Positions 43,677 to 53,112 of a DNA stretch of 64,000 nt are shown one piece after another. The first letter of the stretch is position 1. Each line of letters opens with the position of its first letter. Origin of the DNA: CAVVKW01 sp963761705 (GTDB lineage: Bacteria; Verrucomicrobiota; Verrucomicrobiia; Chthoniobacterales; JAATET01); NCBI GenBank assembly GCA_963761705.1, contig CAVXHK010000004.1:372001-436000 (forward strand), read 5' to 3'. The notes beneath the pieces were generated by a model that was given only the letters and a program-made list of their open reading frames with translations, did not search any database and was not told where the DNA came from. Position numbers and translations under genes: made by a program.

Positions 43677-45116
43677 ATGACCCTACCCTCGCTAACCGAA
43701 CTCCAGTCGCGCCTCCGCGCCCGCGAACTCTCCCCCCGCGAAGCTCTCTACCAGCTCGAAAACCGCATCGCCGAGACCGATCCCCACATCCACGCTTACT
43801 TGAGTCGTGATCTCGACACCGCCCGCGCCGCCGCCGAGACCGCCGACGTTTCCCTCCCGCTCGGCGGCATCCCCATCGGCATCAAGGACGTCATCAGCGT
43901 CAACGGGCAACCCTGCACCGCCGCCTCGAAGATCCTGGAAAATTACCGCGCACCCTACGACGCCACCGTCATCGCCAAGCTCAAGGCCGCCGGAGCCATC
44001 CCCTACGGCCGCCTCAACCTCGATGAATTCGCCATGGGATCTTCCACGGAGAACTCCGCCTACGGAGCCTCCCGCAATCCCTGGGACCACAACCGCATCC
44101 CCGGCGGCAGTTCCGGCGGCAGCGCCGCCGCAGTCGCCGCCGACATCGCCTACGCCACCCTTGGCTCCGACACCGGCGGCTCGATTCGGCAACCCGCCGC
44201 CCTCTGCGGCTGCGTCGGCCTCAAGCCGACCTACGGCCGCGTCTCCCGCTACGGCCTCATCGCTTTTGCCTCTTCCCTCGACCAGATCGGCCCCTTCACC
44301 CGGACCGTCGCCGATTCCGCGATGCTCCTCAACGTCCTCGCCGGCCCCGACCCGATGGACTCAACCAGCCTCGACCATCCCGTCGACGACTACACCGGCC
44401 GACTCGGTCAGGACCTCAAAGGCGTCAAACTCGGGATTCCCAAAGAATACTTCATCGACGGCATGGACGAGCAAGTCCGCCTCCGCGTCGAAGGGGCCAT
44501 CAAGCAATACGAAAGCCTCGGTGCCGAACTCGTCGAAGTCTCCCTCCCCCACACCGAATACGCCGTCGCGGTGTATTACATCATCGCCACCGCCGAGGCC
44601 TCGGCCAACCTCGCTCGCTTCGACGGCGTCCGCTACGGGCACCGCGCCGATAACCCAACCGACCTCATCGATCACTACAAGAAAACCCGCGAGCAGGGCT
44701 TTGGCCCCGAGGTCAAACGCCGCATCATCCTCGGCACCTACGTCCTGAGTTCCGGCTACTACGACGCCTACTACCTCCGCGCCCAAAAGGTCCGCACCTT
44801 GATCCGACAAGACTTCACCAAAGCCTTCGAGAAATGCGACGCCCTCGTTTGCCCGACCAGCCCCGACCTCGCCTTCCGAGTCGGCGAGCGCAGCGACGAC
44901 CCGTTGAAGATGTACCTGGCGGATATCTTCACCATCGCCGCGAACCTCTCCGGCATCTGCGGCATCAGCATCCCCTGCGGCTTCGCCCAAGCGGAGGGCC
45001 AGGACCTCCCCGTCGGACTCCAACTCCTCGGCAAACCCTTCGACGAAGCCAACCTCCTCAAGATAGCCCACGCCTACGAACAAAGCACCGACCACCACAA
45101 AAGACGCCCCGGGTGA
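43677..45116 (+). CDS. gatA: Asp/Glu-tRNA(Asn/Gln) amidotransferase subunit A
   Basis: 479 residues. Amidase-signature triad: Lys70 (PIGIKDVI), Ser145/146 in GGSSGGSAAA, and nucleophile Ser169 in GSDTGGSIRQPAA. VGLKPTYGRVSRYGL follows, and the C-terminal part matches GatA (LSGICGISIPCGF). It releases ammonia from Gln for the amidation of mischarged tRNA. It follows gatC in the same direction. The leader contains CCTTCTGTTCAAA, seen also before the small gene at 41854. Confidence 0.95.
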   Translation: MTLPSLTELQSRLRARELSPREALYQLENRIAETDPHIHAYLSRDLDTARAAAETADVSLPLGGIPIGIKDVISVNGQPCTAASKILENYRAPYDATVIAKLKAAGAIPYGRLNLDEFAMGSSTENSAYGASRNPWDHNRIPGGSSGGSAAAVAADIAYATLGSDTGGSIRQPAALCGCVGLKPTYGRVSRYGLIAFASSLDQIGPFTRTVADSAMLLNVLAGPDPMDSTSLDHPVDDYTGRLGQDLKGVKLGIPKEYFIDGMDEQVRLRVEGAIKQYESLGAELVEVSLPHTEYAVAVYYIIATAEASANLARFDGVRYGHRADNPTDLIDHYKKTREQGFGPEVKRRIILGTYVLSSGYYDAYYLRAQKVRTLIRQDFTKAFEKCDALVCPTSPDLAFRVGERSDDPLKMYLADIFTIAANLSGICGISIPCGFAQAEGQDLPVGLQLLGKPFDEANLLKIAHAYEQSTDHHKRRPG

Positions 45117-45137
45117 TTCAAAAAACGCCACGCTGAC

Positions 45138-46187
45138 TCAAGCGCCAAAGCACCGCCGCAACCGCGGATCTGTCGCCAGCGCGTCCTCGATCTCCGGGAG
45201 ACAATCCCGAGTCGACAGCACCGTGTGGAAATCGGTCTTCATCGTCGGAGCAATCCGCGCCGCGGCGAGCCATTCCCCCCGATCAAACGGGTCGCCGGCG
45301 ACGGAATCCCAGAAACTCGTCTCGTCGAAGAGTCGCGCGATGTGCGCGGTATTTTCCCTCTGCAGCAAACTCACCAGATAAGCCGCAACGCCCACCTGAA
45401 GACCGTGCAGTCGGGGGCGCGCGCTCGTTCGATCCAGCGCGTGGGAGATCAGGTGCTCGCTTCCACTCGCCGGACGCGACGATCCGCAGATGCCCATCGA
45501 GATCCCGTTGAGGAGCAACGCCGTCCCGAGCAATTTGACCCCTTCGAGATCGTGCGCCGGGCGCGCGAGAAATTGGAACACGCTCGCGTCTGAGAGAAGC
45601 GCCGCGAAGTCATCAACCGGGGTCCCGACCGCGTGGAAAGCCCGCTTCCAGTCGGACACGGCCGTGAATTTGGCGACCAGATCCCCCACGCCCGAGTGCC
45701 ACAGCGCCGTCGGTGCGCCCAGACAAACCGCCGTGTCGATGATCACCCCCTGCGGAATGGCCGCGGACAACGACCGCCGGCGCCCGTCGATCGTGAGACT
45801 GGCTTGCGGACTGCAAATCCCGTCGTTAGAGAGCGACGTCGGCACGGCCAAATACGGTCGACCGGCGAGAAACGCGACGTATTTAGAAACATCCAAAGCT
45901 TTCCCGCCGCCAAATCCGATGATCGCATCCAGTGGCGAGGGCAACGAAGCGAACAGCTCCATCGCGAGCTCGAAACTGGCCGCCCCAACGCACCGGATCT
46001 CCCGCACGTCGATCTGACGATCTTTCAGCGAACCTTCGAGCCGCCCGCGCAGCTCCGCCCCCAATCCATCACTGACGAAGACCGCGACGCGACGAAGGGC
46101 GTGCCGTTCGGCGTAGATCCCGAGACGGTCGAGCGCGCCTGGCTTCACGCGCACGAGTCCGGGAATGGCGGTTTGGATCGGGATCAT
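45138..46187 (-). CDS. NAD(P)-dependent glycerol-1-phosphate dehydrogenase-type protein (AraM/EgsA family)
   Basis: 349 residues, iron-containing alcohol dehydrogenase fold. IIGFGGGKALDVSKYVA is the dinucleotide-binding motif, PTSLSNDGICSPQASL the substrate loop, and metal ligands lie in HSGVGDL, GSEHLISHALD and HGLQVGVAAYL. This matches bacterial AraM and archaeal G1P dehydrogenases, which make sn-glycerol-1-phosphate. A bacterial role in an archaeal-type lipid precursor is known only for a few species, so the activity here is predicted. It starts 28 bases after the fabV stop on the same strand, suggesting a lipid-related unit. Confidence 0.82.
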   Translation of the reverse strand: MIPIQTAIPGLVRVKPGALDRLGIYAERHALRRVAVFVSDGLGAELRGRLEGSLKDRQIDVREIRCVGAASFELAMELFASLPSPLDAIIGFGGGKALDVSKYVAFLAGRPYLAVPTSLSNDGICSPQASLTIDGRRRSLSAAIPQGVIIDTAVCLGAPTALWHSGVGDLVAKFTAVSDWKRAFHAVGTPVDDFAALLSDASVFQFLARPAHDLEGVKLLGTALLLNGISMGICGSSRPASGSEHLISHALDRTSARPRLHGLQVGVAAYLVSLLQRENTAHIARLFDETSFWDSVAGDPFDRGEWLAAARIAPTMKTDFHTVLSTRDCLPEIEDALATDPRLRRCFGA

Positions 46188-46215
46188 GCCGAGAACCTCA
46201 CCGCTTCAGCACAAC

Positions 46216-47403
46216 TCACCGCAGACTCGGGATCCCGACCATCGGATCGGTCTCCGCTCCGTAATTCACGCTCGGTAGACCAAAGCCAAACAGCTTGAGG
46301 AAATCACGCTGATACCCCGCGAAGTCCGCGACGTCTCCCAGTGTCTCCGTCGAGACGTCATCCCACTCCGCCGCGATGGCCGCCTGCACGTCCTCGCGCA
46401 TCTCCCAATCGTCGATCCGGATGCGCCCCGCGTCGTCGAGGGTCGGCCCACCCGTCGCGCAGTAGTGCTCCGCAAACAGCCGCTGAATCTGCTCGATGCA
46501 GCCCTCGTGCAGGCCCTTCGCCTTCATCACCTTGAACAAAATCGAGATGTAGAGCGGCACCACGGGGATCGCGGAACTCGCCTGCGTCACGAGCGCCTTG
46601 TTCACGCTCACGAGCGCAGTCCCTTCGCCGAATCGGGCGCTCATTTCCTTCGCCGTCTGCTCCAGATGCTGCTTCGCCCGCCCGATGGTTCCGTCCGTGT
46701 AAATCGCCCAAGTGATCTCCGGGCCGATGTAGTTGTAGGCCACGGTCTTGAAACCGTCAGCCAGCACGCCCGCCTCCGCCATCGCGTCGATCCAGAGTTT
46801 CCAATCTTCCCCTCCCATCACCTTCACCGTCTGCGCGATCTCGTCGTCGGTCGCGGGCTCGATGGTCACTGTCTCGATCTCACCCTTGTCGGTGTTGAGG
46901 TTTTTGTTCGTGTAAGTCTCGCCCGTCGGCTTGAGCACCGATTTGTAAACTTCGCCCGTTTCCGGATCGACCCGCCGCGGCGACGCGAGGCTGTAGACGA
47001 TCATGTCGACGTGCCCGAGATCCGCCTTGATCGCGTCGATCACGGACGCCTTCATTTCGGTCGAAAACGCGTCGCCGTTGAAACTCTTCGCGTAGAGACC
47101 GGCCTCGCCCGCCGCCGCTTCGAAGGCCGCCGTGTTGTACCAGCCAGCCGACGCGGTCTTTTTCTCACTCGGTTCCTTTTCGAAGAACACCCCGACGGTC
47201 GACGCCCCCCCACCGAACGCCGAGACGATCCGCGACGACAGCCCGTAGCCAGTCGACGCTCCGATCACGAGCACCCGTTTCGGCGCTCCGGCGAGAGCGG
47301 GTTGCGCTTTCACGTGATCGACCTGTTCCTGCACGTGCGCCGCGCAGCCCTCGGGGTGGCTGGTTGTGCAAATGAAACCGCGAATCTTGGGAGCAATGAT
47401 CAT
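46216..47403 (-). CDS. fabV: Trans-2-enoyl-ACP/CoA reductase FabV
   Basis: 395 residues, standard length. The N-terminus KIRGFICTTSHPEGC and nucleotide motif VLVIGASTGYGLSSR are typical, as is SLASPRRVDPETG. The catalytic pair Tyr235 and Lys244 with the 8-residue spacing (YTDGTIGRAK) is exact for FabV. It reduces enoyl-ACP in the last step of fatty acid elongation and is usually resistant to triclosan. No other fab gene is nearby. It is upstream of the G1P dehydrogenase in the same direction. Confidence 0.95.
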   Translation of the reverse strand: MIIAPKIRGFICTTSHPEGCAAHVQEQVDHVKAQPALAGAPKRVLVIGASTGYGLSSRIVSAFGGGASTVGVFFEKEPSEKKTASAGWYNTAAFEAAAGEAGLYAKSFNGDAFSTEMKASVIDAIKADLGHVDMIVYSLASPRRVDPETGEVYKSVLKPTGETYTNKNLNTDKGEIETVTIEPATDDEIAQTVKVMGGEDWKLWIDAMAEAGVLADGFKTVAYNYIGPEITWAIYTDGTIGRAKQHLEQTAKEMSARFGEGTALVSVNKALVTQASSAIPVVPLYISILFKVMKAKGLHEGCIEQIQRLFAEHYCATGGPTLDDAGRIRIDDWEMREDVQAAIAAEWDDVSTETLGDVADFAGYQRDFLKLFGFGLPSVNYGAETDPMVGIPSLR

Positions 47404-47456
47404 CCCAACTTTGTGCCGACTTCCGCCGCCGACGGCAAGCCCCGGGCACGCATGGC

Positions 47457-48560
47457 TCAGGAGTCCACCGAACCATCGCTGCGCCGAAATTTCTGGAACC
47501 CAGCCACGATCTCTCGCGCCTGCTCGAATCGGTCTTGCTGGCCGAGTCGTTGGGCCACCTCGCCCAGCGGATCCACGCGCGAAGTCGGACTTGCTGCCCG
47601 CTCCGGCGCTCCGTCCGGTGAGACTTGGTCCGGGCCGAGCGCATCCGGAGGAGCCGTCTCCGGTGCGTCACCCGGCCGCGCCGCCAGCAAATCCGTCATC
47701 AACGAGCCGTCTCTTCCCGCGGGAATCAGCGTGAGATGCACGCCGCTCTGCACGATCCGCCCGACTTCCAGGATCTCCAGAATCGCGTCGAGCACCTCCG
47801 GGTCGCGCGAGATTTCATCCATCACGCTGCCCACGTATTGTGGTCGCATCGTCGCTGCCCGGGCAAACTCGCTCGCCGACGCCTTCTCCGCCGCGCTCTT
47901 GAGCACCTCGACCTGATTCGCCCCCGCTTGCCGGATCGCCGACGTCACCTGCCGCAGCCGGTTCGACACCTTTTCCTCAATCTGCCGGATCATCGTCGCG
48001 TCCCGGAAATGCACCTTCCGCACGTAGACCGACCCGAGCTCGTAGCCCCACTCCGTCGACTTCGGCGATACCTCGCGGCGCACGACGTCGCTCATCGGAT
48101 GCCGATCCCGCAACAAATCGTCGAGCGGCATGTTGCTCAGCGAGCGAACCGTGGAATTCGACACGTTCGCCCGCAAAGACCCTGCCGGGTCCGTGTTTTT
48201 GAAGAGAAAATCGACCGGCTCGTTGACGAACATCTCGTACCACACCCCGATCCCCATCGGCGTCCCCTCCTCCGAGTTCACCGGCTGGCTCCGCAGGTAC
48301 ACTTGGTCGAGCCGCACGTCGACGTCGTATTGCTTCCCGAAAAACGGCAGTAGAAAAGCCCTCAACCCAAGCTGGCTCGCCGGAAAAACCAACCCCGGCT
48401 CCGACAAGACGCCGATGACCTTCCCGAAAAGCGTGAAGACCTTGCAATGCCCCTCCGCCACCGTCGTGTAGAGGCCAATCACCCGCCCGAGGCCCAGGAA
48501 AATCGGCACCGCGATCGCGCAGCCGAACAACCCGATCATGAATCCAACCAGAAAATTCAT
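47457..48560 (-). CDS. SPFH/band-7 membrane protein (second of a pair)
   Basis: 367 residues from the ATG at 48560. The N-terminal membrane anchor (FLVGFMIGLFGCAIAVPIF) is followed by a band-7 domain (FTLFGKVIGVLSEPGLVFP, QVYLRSQPVNSEEGTPMGIG) and a helical part rich in Ala/Glu (RQVTSAIRQAGANQ, LKSAAEKASASEF). The C-terminal 80 residues are Pro/Asp-rich. SPFH proteins build ring or cage-shaped membrane assemblies. Its start overlaps the stop of the other SPFH gene (ATGA), so the pair is probably an obligate hetero-oligomer, like HflK/HflC but with no FtsH in view. Confidence 0.85.
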   Translation of the reverse strand: MNFLVGFMIGLFGCAIAVPIFLGLGRVIGLYTTVAEGHCKVFTLFGKVIGVLSEPGLVFPASQLGLRAFLLPFFGKQYDVDVRLDQVYLRSQPVNSEEGTPMGIGVWYEMFVNEPVDFLFKNTDPAGSLRANVSNSTVRSLSNMPLDDLLRDRHPMSDVVRREVSPKSTEWGYELGSVYVRKVHFRDATMIRQIEEKVSNRLRQVTSAIRQAGANQVEVLKSAAEKASASEFARAATMRPQYVGSVMDEISRDPEVLDAILEILEVGRIVQSGVHLTLIPAGRDGSLMTDLLAARPGDAPETAPPDALGPDQVSPDGAPERAASPTSRVDPLGEVAQRLGQQDRFEQAREIVAGFQKFRRSDGSVDS

Positions 48561-49555
48561 GACCGGTGCTCCCGGATGATGTGCGCTGCCTTCGGCAACA
48601 AATCCAACCGCACGTTCCGCCGATAAGCGTCGATCGCCGACGGGTTCCGGGCCTTGATCTCGCGCACCTGCTCCGCCAGTTGCCGCAACGGCTCGACCTC
48701 GGCCTCCGCCCGCATCGTCTCGATCTCGACGGCGCGCTTCGATTGCTCGACCCGTTGATCCGCCAAAGCCTGCGCGACGCTCACGTCGGACGAGACCTCG
48801 TTGTGCGCCGTATTGATCGCCGCCAGAGCCGACTCGATCTCGTGCGGCGGGTCGATTTGCGTGATGAGCGACGCGTCGAGCGTGATGCCATACCGCGCCG
48901 CCGACGATTGGCACTGTTCGTCCATCTGCTCGTTGAGGCGATTGAGATTTTTCCGCAGATCGTTGATGGAAACACCGTCGATCTTGATCGTTTCTTCCGG
49001 CCCGTCCTCCACGCCTTCGAGTTCGATGGTCTGCGTCGCAGCCTCAAAATTCGCGATCCGCTCGCGCAACACCGAGATAAAATATCCCATCACGTGCGCG
49101 ATCGGGTTCTTCACGCCGAAGAGGTAGGCGTAAATATTTTCCTCGCAGATTTTGTATCGGAGCTGCCCGGTGATCCCGATGTTGAGCTGATCCTTGGTCA
49201 CGGCGTCGAGCACCTCACCGTGCTGGTTGGCGCTCGGGTTCTCGGGGTCGTGCGCGATGTTCACGGTGTTGATCGCGATGTTGACCTTGTGGACTTTTTG
49301 CCAAGGCCGCTTGAGATAAGGCCCACCCGGGCCGATCACCCGAAGCTGCGGGTACCGGTAGCGGTCGCGGCTCGAGTCGGTCAGTAACTCGCCCAGGGGC
49401 CCGTCCTGCGTCGTGAGATCGCCGTCCCGCTGCGCCCGGCCAAAGCTCGTGATGACCGCCCGCTCGTTTTGCTCGACCTGATAGATCCCGCCCAGAAAGC
49501 AGCGGAGAAAAACGTAAACCGCCGCGCCGAGAATGAGACCCACCGAAAACGACAT
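48557..49555 (-). CDS. SPFH/band-7 membrane protein (first of a pair)
   Basis: 332 residues. Membrane segment at 3-22 (SVGLILGAAVYVFLRCFLG), then IYQVEQNERAVITSFGRAQ, which is the classical stomatin/HflK start, and the band-7 core (VDAVTKDQLNIGI-like, ISVLRERIANFEA). A coiled coil follows (QALADQRVEQSKRAVEIE). It is the upstream partner of the second SPFH gene, overlapping by 4 bases. Possible roles are membrane microdomains or protease control; no protease or NfeD gene is adjacent. Confidence 0.85.
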   Translation of the reverse strand: MSFSVGLILGAAVYVFLRCFLGGIYQVEQNERAVITSFGRAQRDGDLTTQDGPLGELLTDSSRDRYRYPQLRVIGPGGPYLKRPWQKVHKVNIAINTVNIAHDPENPSANQHGEVLDAVTKDQLNIGITGQLRYKICEENIYAYLFGVKNPIAHVMGYFISVLRERIANFEAATQTIELEGVEDGPEETIKIDGVSINDLRKNLNRLNEQMDEQCQSSAARYGITLDASLITQIDPPHEIESALAAINTAHNEVSSDVSVAQALADQRVEQSKRAVEIETMRAEAEVEPLRQLAEQVREIKARNPSAIDAYRRNVRLDLLPKAAHIIREHRS

Positions 49556-49673
49556 CCGTCCCCGGTGATGCCCGCTCAGTCACCCCCTGACAAGAACGAA
49601 ACCGCCCCTCGCCAAGGTGAACCGTTTCGCGTGGAAGAAAACGATCCGTTAACGCTTCCCTTTCTCGACTCCC

Positions 49674-50612
49674 TCACGGCCATCCTCGGCTCCCACTCAC
49701 TCCCCGCCACCATTCCCCGGCGGGCATCCGCTTCCGACCCTCGGCCTGAACCTCTCGGAGCACGATCAACCCCGCCCCCGTCCCGACGACGACCCGCCCC
49801 GCGATCTCACCGACCGCACCCGCCGCTCGATCCGCGGCACCATCGCCAACGTCGACGGCCCACACTTTCACCCGCCGGGTCACGCCACCCAGATCAAATT
49901 CGCACCAAGCCCCGGGCCAGGGATCCATCGCCCGCACCAATCGCTCGATCCCGACCGCCGATTCAGACCACTCGATCTTCCCATCATCCCGCGACAATTT
50001 CCGCGTCATCGTCACCCGCCCCTCGTCCTGTCCAAGCCGCCCGGCGCGCCCGGCGACCAGTAAATCCAACGCCTTCCCCAAGGCCACCGGCGCGATCTCC
50101 GCCAGCCGATCGTGTAAACTCCCGCCGGTCTCGTCCGCGCTAATCGGAATCGCTTCCGTCAGCACGATATCCCCCGTGTCCAAGCCCTCCGCCATGCGCA
50201 TCACCGTCACGCCCGTCACGGCATCCCCGGCGCGAATGGCCGCCTGGATCGGCGCCGCCCCCCGCCAACGCGGGAGCAGCGAAGCGTGCAGGTTCCAACA
50301 AACCACCTTCGGGATATCCAGCACCGCCCGGCTGAGGATCTGCCCGTAAGCCATAACCACCACCACGTCCGGCGCCAACGCCGCGAGCTCGGCCACCGAG
50401 GCGTCGTCCCGCAACCGCTCCGGCTGCAAGATCGGAACTCCCGCCCCCCGAGCGACGGCCTTGATCACCGACTCCTTCACGGCATTTCCCCGACCCGCGG
50501 CTCGATCCGGCTGCGTCACGACTGCAACCACTTCACAACCCTCGCGAGCCAGCAACATCCGGAGCACGGGGACCCCGATCTCCCCGGTGCCCATGTAGAC
50601 GACTCTCAACAC
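49674..50612 (-). CDS. fmt: Methionyl-tRNA formyltransferase
   Basis: 312 residues. The start is a GTG at 50612 or a TTG one codon later (MLRVVYMGT or MRVVYMGT); no ATG is in place. The formyl-transfer core is intact: NLHASLLPRWRGAAPIQAAI with the catalytic Asn and His, then GDAVTGVTVMRMAEGLDTGDI with the catalytic Asp. The first motif reads MGTGEIGVP where most have MGTPEFAVP. It formylates initiator Met-tRNA. The C-terminal tRNA-binding domain is present. The adenylate-kinase-like gene lies 16 bases upstream. Confidence 0.93.
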   Translation of the reverse strand: MLRVVYMGTGEIGVPVLRMLLAREGCEVVAVVTQPDRAAGRGNAVKESVIKAVARGAGVPILQPERLRDDASVAELAALAPDVVVVMAYGQILSRAVLDIPKVVCWNLHASLLPRWRGAAPIQAAIRAGDAVTGVTVMRMAEGLDTGDIVLTEAIPISADETGGSLHDRLAEIAPVALGKALDLLVAGRAGRLGQDEGRVTMTRKLSRDDGKIEWSESAVGIERLVRAMDPWPGAWCEFDLGGVTRRVKVWAVDVGDGAADRAAGAVGEIAGRVVVGTGAGLIVLREVQAEGRKRMPAGEWWRGVSGSRGWP

Positions 50613-50628
50613 CCTCGACAACAAGACG

Positions 50629-51231
50629 TCACTCGTTCCCGACTTCGGCGTCCGCCGCGACCACGCGGGAGATCTGGCTGAGCACCTCGACGGGGGACTG
50701 CAGCGCGTCGATTTCGCAGATGAGTTCCGATCCGTAATGCCCAAGCAGCGGCTTGCTCTCCGCCTCGTAGGTTTCCAGACGCCGACGGATCACGGACTCG
50801 TTCGCGTCGTCGAGCCGGTTGTCCTTGAGCGCCCGCTTTTTCAAGCGTTCGACCAGCTTCGCCCGGTCCGGGCACGACAGATGGAAGACCTTCCGAACGT
50901 CGATGATGTCTTCCATGATCTCCGCTTGCCGGACGTTGCGCGGGATTCCGTCGAGGAGCAGATGGTCGATCTCGGGTTTGAAAATGTGGGCCTCCACCCC
51001 GTGCTCGATCCTTACCCGCCAGAGTTCGACCGTGATCTCATCCGGCACCAGCTCGCCTCGGCTCGAATATTCCAAGAATGCCTGCCCCAGCTTCGTCCGC
51101 ACGTCGATCGACCGAAAGACGTCGCCGCACGCGCAATGAAAATATCCCGGCACCGTGCCGAGGGTTTTGCCCTGGGTTCCTTTGCCGCTACCAGGAGCGC
51201 CAAAAAACAAATACGTCCGATATTTTTTCAT
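50629..51231 (-). CDS. Adenylate-kinase-like nucleoside monophosphate kinase
   Basis: 200 residues from the ATG at 51231. P-loop GAPGSGKGTQ at about 10-19, LLDGIPRN in place of DGFPR, and CPDRAKLVERLKKRAL before a short lid (DNRLDDANESVIRRRL). There is no zinc lid. It phosphorylates AMP or another NMP. The altered DGIPRN motif and a gene position away from secY suggest a paralogue or a non-adenylate preference. fmt follows after 16 bases, and the gene is divergent from the first pilB-like gene. Confidence 0.8.
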   Translation of the reverse strand: MKKYRTYLFFGAPGSGKGTQGKTLGTVPGYFHCACGDVFRSIDVRTKLGQAFLEYSSRGELVPDEITVELWRVRIEHGVEAHIFKPEIDHLLLDGIPRNVRQAEIMEDIIDVRKVFHLSCPDRAKLVERLKKRALKDNRLDDANESVIRRRLETYEAESKPLLGHYGSELICEIDALQSPVEVLSQISRVVAADAEVGNE

Positions 51232-51394
51232 AAGTCTGGGGGGGCGAGTGATAGGCGCATCACGAGAAAGTTGCAACGATTCCTGCGTTGATCCGTCGTC
51301 GGACTTCGGCCCGGAAAAACACCGAATTCCAAAATCGACAACCCCGCTCGACCGCCTTAATTCTAGGAGAGACCTCAAAAGGAGAAAACGGACC

Positions 51395-53058
51395 GTGCCC
51401 CTAAACGACGACTACATCATCGACATTCTCATCGAAGCCGGGCTTCTCACCCGCTCCCAAGTCGACGAGACCCGCTCCAACGCTCCGGAGGGAATGAACG
51501 TCTCCGATGCCCTCGTTCAGGCCAATCTTCTCAGCCACGAGGACATCTCCCGCACCCTCGCCGCGAACGGCGGCATGGACTTCGTCGATCTGAACGCGAT
51601 CACCGTCCCGCCGAACGTCACCGAGATTCTTTCCGCCGAAGACGCCCGCCGCTACAAGGCTGTTCCGATCTACGCGACCGACGCGTCCGTGACCATCGCC
51701 GTCGACGACCCGATGGCCTTCGAGACCTTCGACAGTCTCGGATTTCTGCTCAAGCGCGAGGTCGAGTTCGTCTGCGCGACACCCGAGCAGCTCGAGCAGG
51801 CGCTCAGCCAGTATTACGGTGAGGCCGACACCGTCGGGCACGATCACTCGGAGAGCGGCGACCTCGGGGACGACGGCGGCGAGGGCGATGCCCCGATCAT
51901 CAAGATGGTCACAAGTCTTCTTCTCGAAGCGTACAAGGGCCGCGCGTCCGACATTCACCTCGAACCGATGGAGAAATCCTTCCGCGTCCGCTTCCGCGTC
52001 GATGGTGTCCTGCAGGAGATGCAGTCCCCGCCCAAAAAACTCCAGTCCGCCATCATCTCCCGGCTCAAAATCATGACGGGCACCATGTCCATCGCCGAGA
52101 AGCGCCTCCCGCAGGACGGCCGCATTCAGGTGAAGGTGGGCAAAAACGCGATCGATCTCCGTGTCTCGACCATCCCGACCGTCCACGGCGAGTCCGTCGT
52201 CATGCGGATCCTCGACAAGTCGGCACTCGTGCTCGGTCTCCCCGAACTCGGCTTCCTCAGCGACGACCAACAGAAATTCGAGAACCTCATCGCACTGCCC
52301 GACGGCATCATTCTCGTCACCGGCCCGACGGCTCCGGCAAGACGACGACGCTCTACGCCTGTCTCAACTACATGAATCAGCCCGACCGCAAGCTGATCAC
52401 CGTCGAGGATCCGTGCGAATACCAAATGGGTGGCATCAACCAGGTCCAGGTGAATACGTCCATCGGGATGACCTTCCCCGCCGCGCTCCGATCCATTCTT
52501 CGACAAGCGCCGAACATCATCATGATCGGCGAGATTCGTGACGCCGAGACCGCGAACATCGCGATCAACGCCTCGCTCACCGGCCATCTCGTGCTCTCAA
52601 CCTTGCACACAAACGACGCGCCCGCCGCCGTGGCCCGTCTCGTCGACATCGGCGTCCAACCCTTTCTGGTCTCGTCCTCCGTGCGCGCCGTCATGGCCCA
52701 GCGCCTCGTCCGTCGACTGTGCTCGAAGTGCAAAGAACCAACCGAAATTGCGGAGTTCGAACTCATCGCCCTCGGCCTCGAAGCCTCCCAACTCGCGAAC
52801 GCCCAGCCGATGAAAGCTGTTGGCTGCGACGCCTGCCGCGGTCGCGGATTCAAAGGCCGAATGGGCATCTTCGAAGTCTTCATCATCGACGACGAGGTTC
52901 GCCACATGATCAATAACAACGCCTCGACCATCGCACTCCGCCAACGTGCCCGCGAGCTCGGCATGCGGACTCTCCGCGAGGACGGTATCCGCAAGATCCT
53001 CTCCGGCTCCACCACCGCCGACGAAGTCATCACCGCGACCGCGTCCGATTTGGCCTAA
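51395..53058 (+). pseudogene. PilB/GspE-type secretion ATPase, frameshifted in Walker A
   Basis: The gene starts at a GTG (51395) with GGAG 10 bases before it. The frame VPLNDDYIIDILIEAGLL runs through the N-terminal domain and RASDIHLEPMEKSFRVRF to VTGPTAPARR, then hits TGA near 52373. Adding one G after 52330 restores VTGPTGSGKTTTLYACLNYMN and joins the second frame, which is intact to TAA at 53058 (VEDPCEYQMGG, GEIRDAETANIA, CSKC/CDAC zinc pair). The break therefore lies exactly at the P-loop. The complete neighbour at 53113 has ACTGGCTCGGGC at this site. Without the base no ATPase can form. Everything else is conserved, so the change is recent or a sequence error. Confidence 0.88.
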
Positions 53059-53112
53059 AAAAATAACCCTTTTGAGCCTCTTGCGCCTTCTCGCGGCAAA
53101 AAAATTCCTTCC

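Noticed and set aside
52325..52375. Programmed frameshift in the first pilB gene
   Set aside because: No slippery heptamer (X XXY YYZ) or stimulatory structure is visible at the break; decay or sequence error is simpler.
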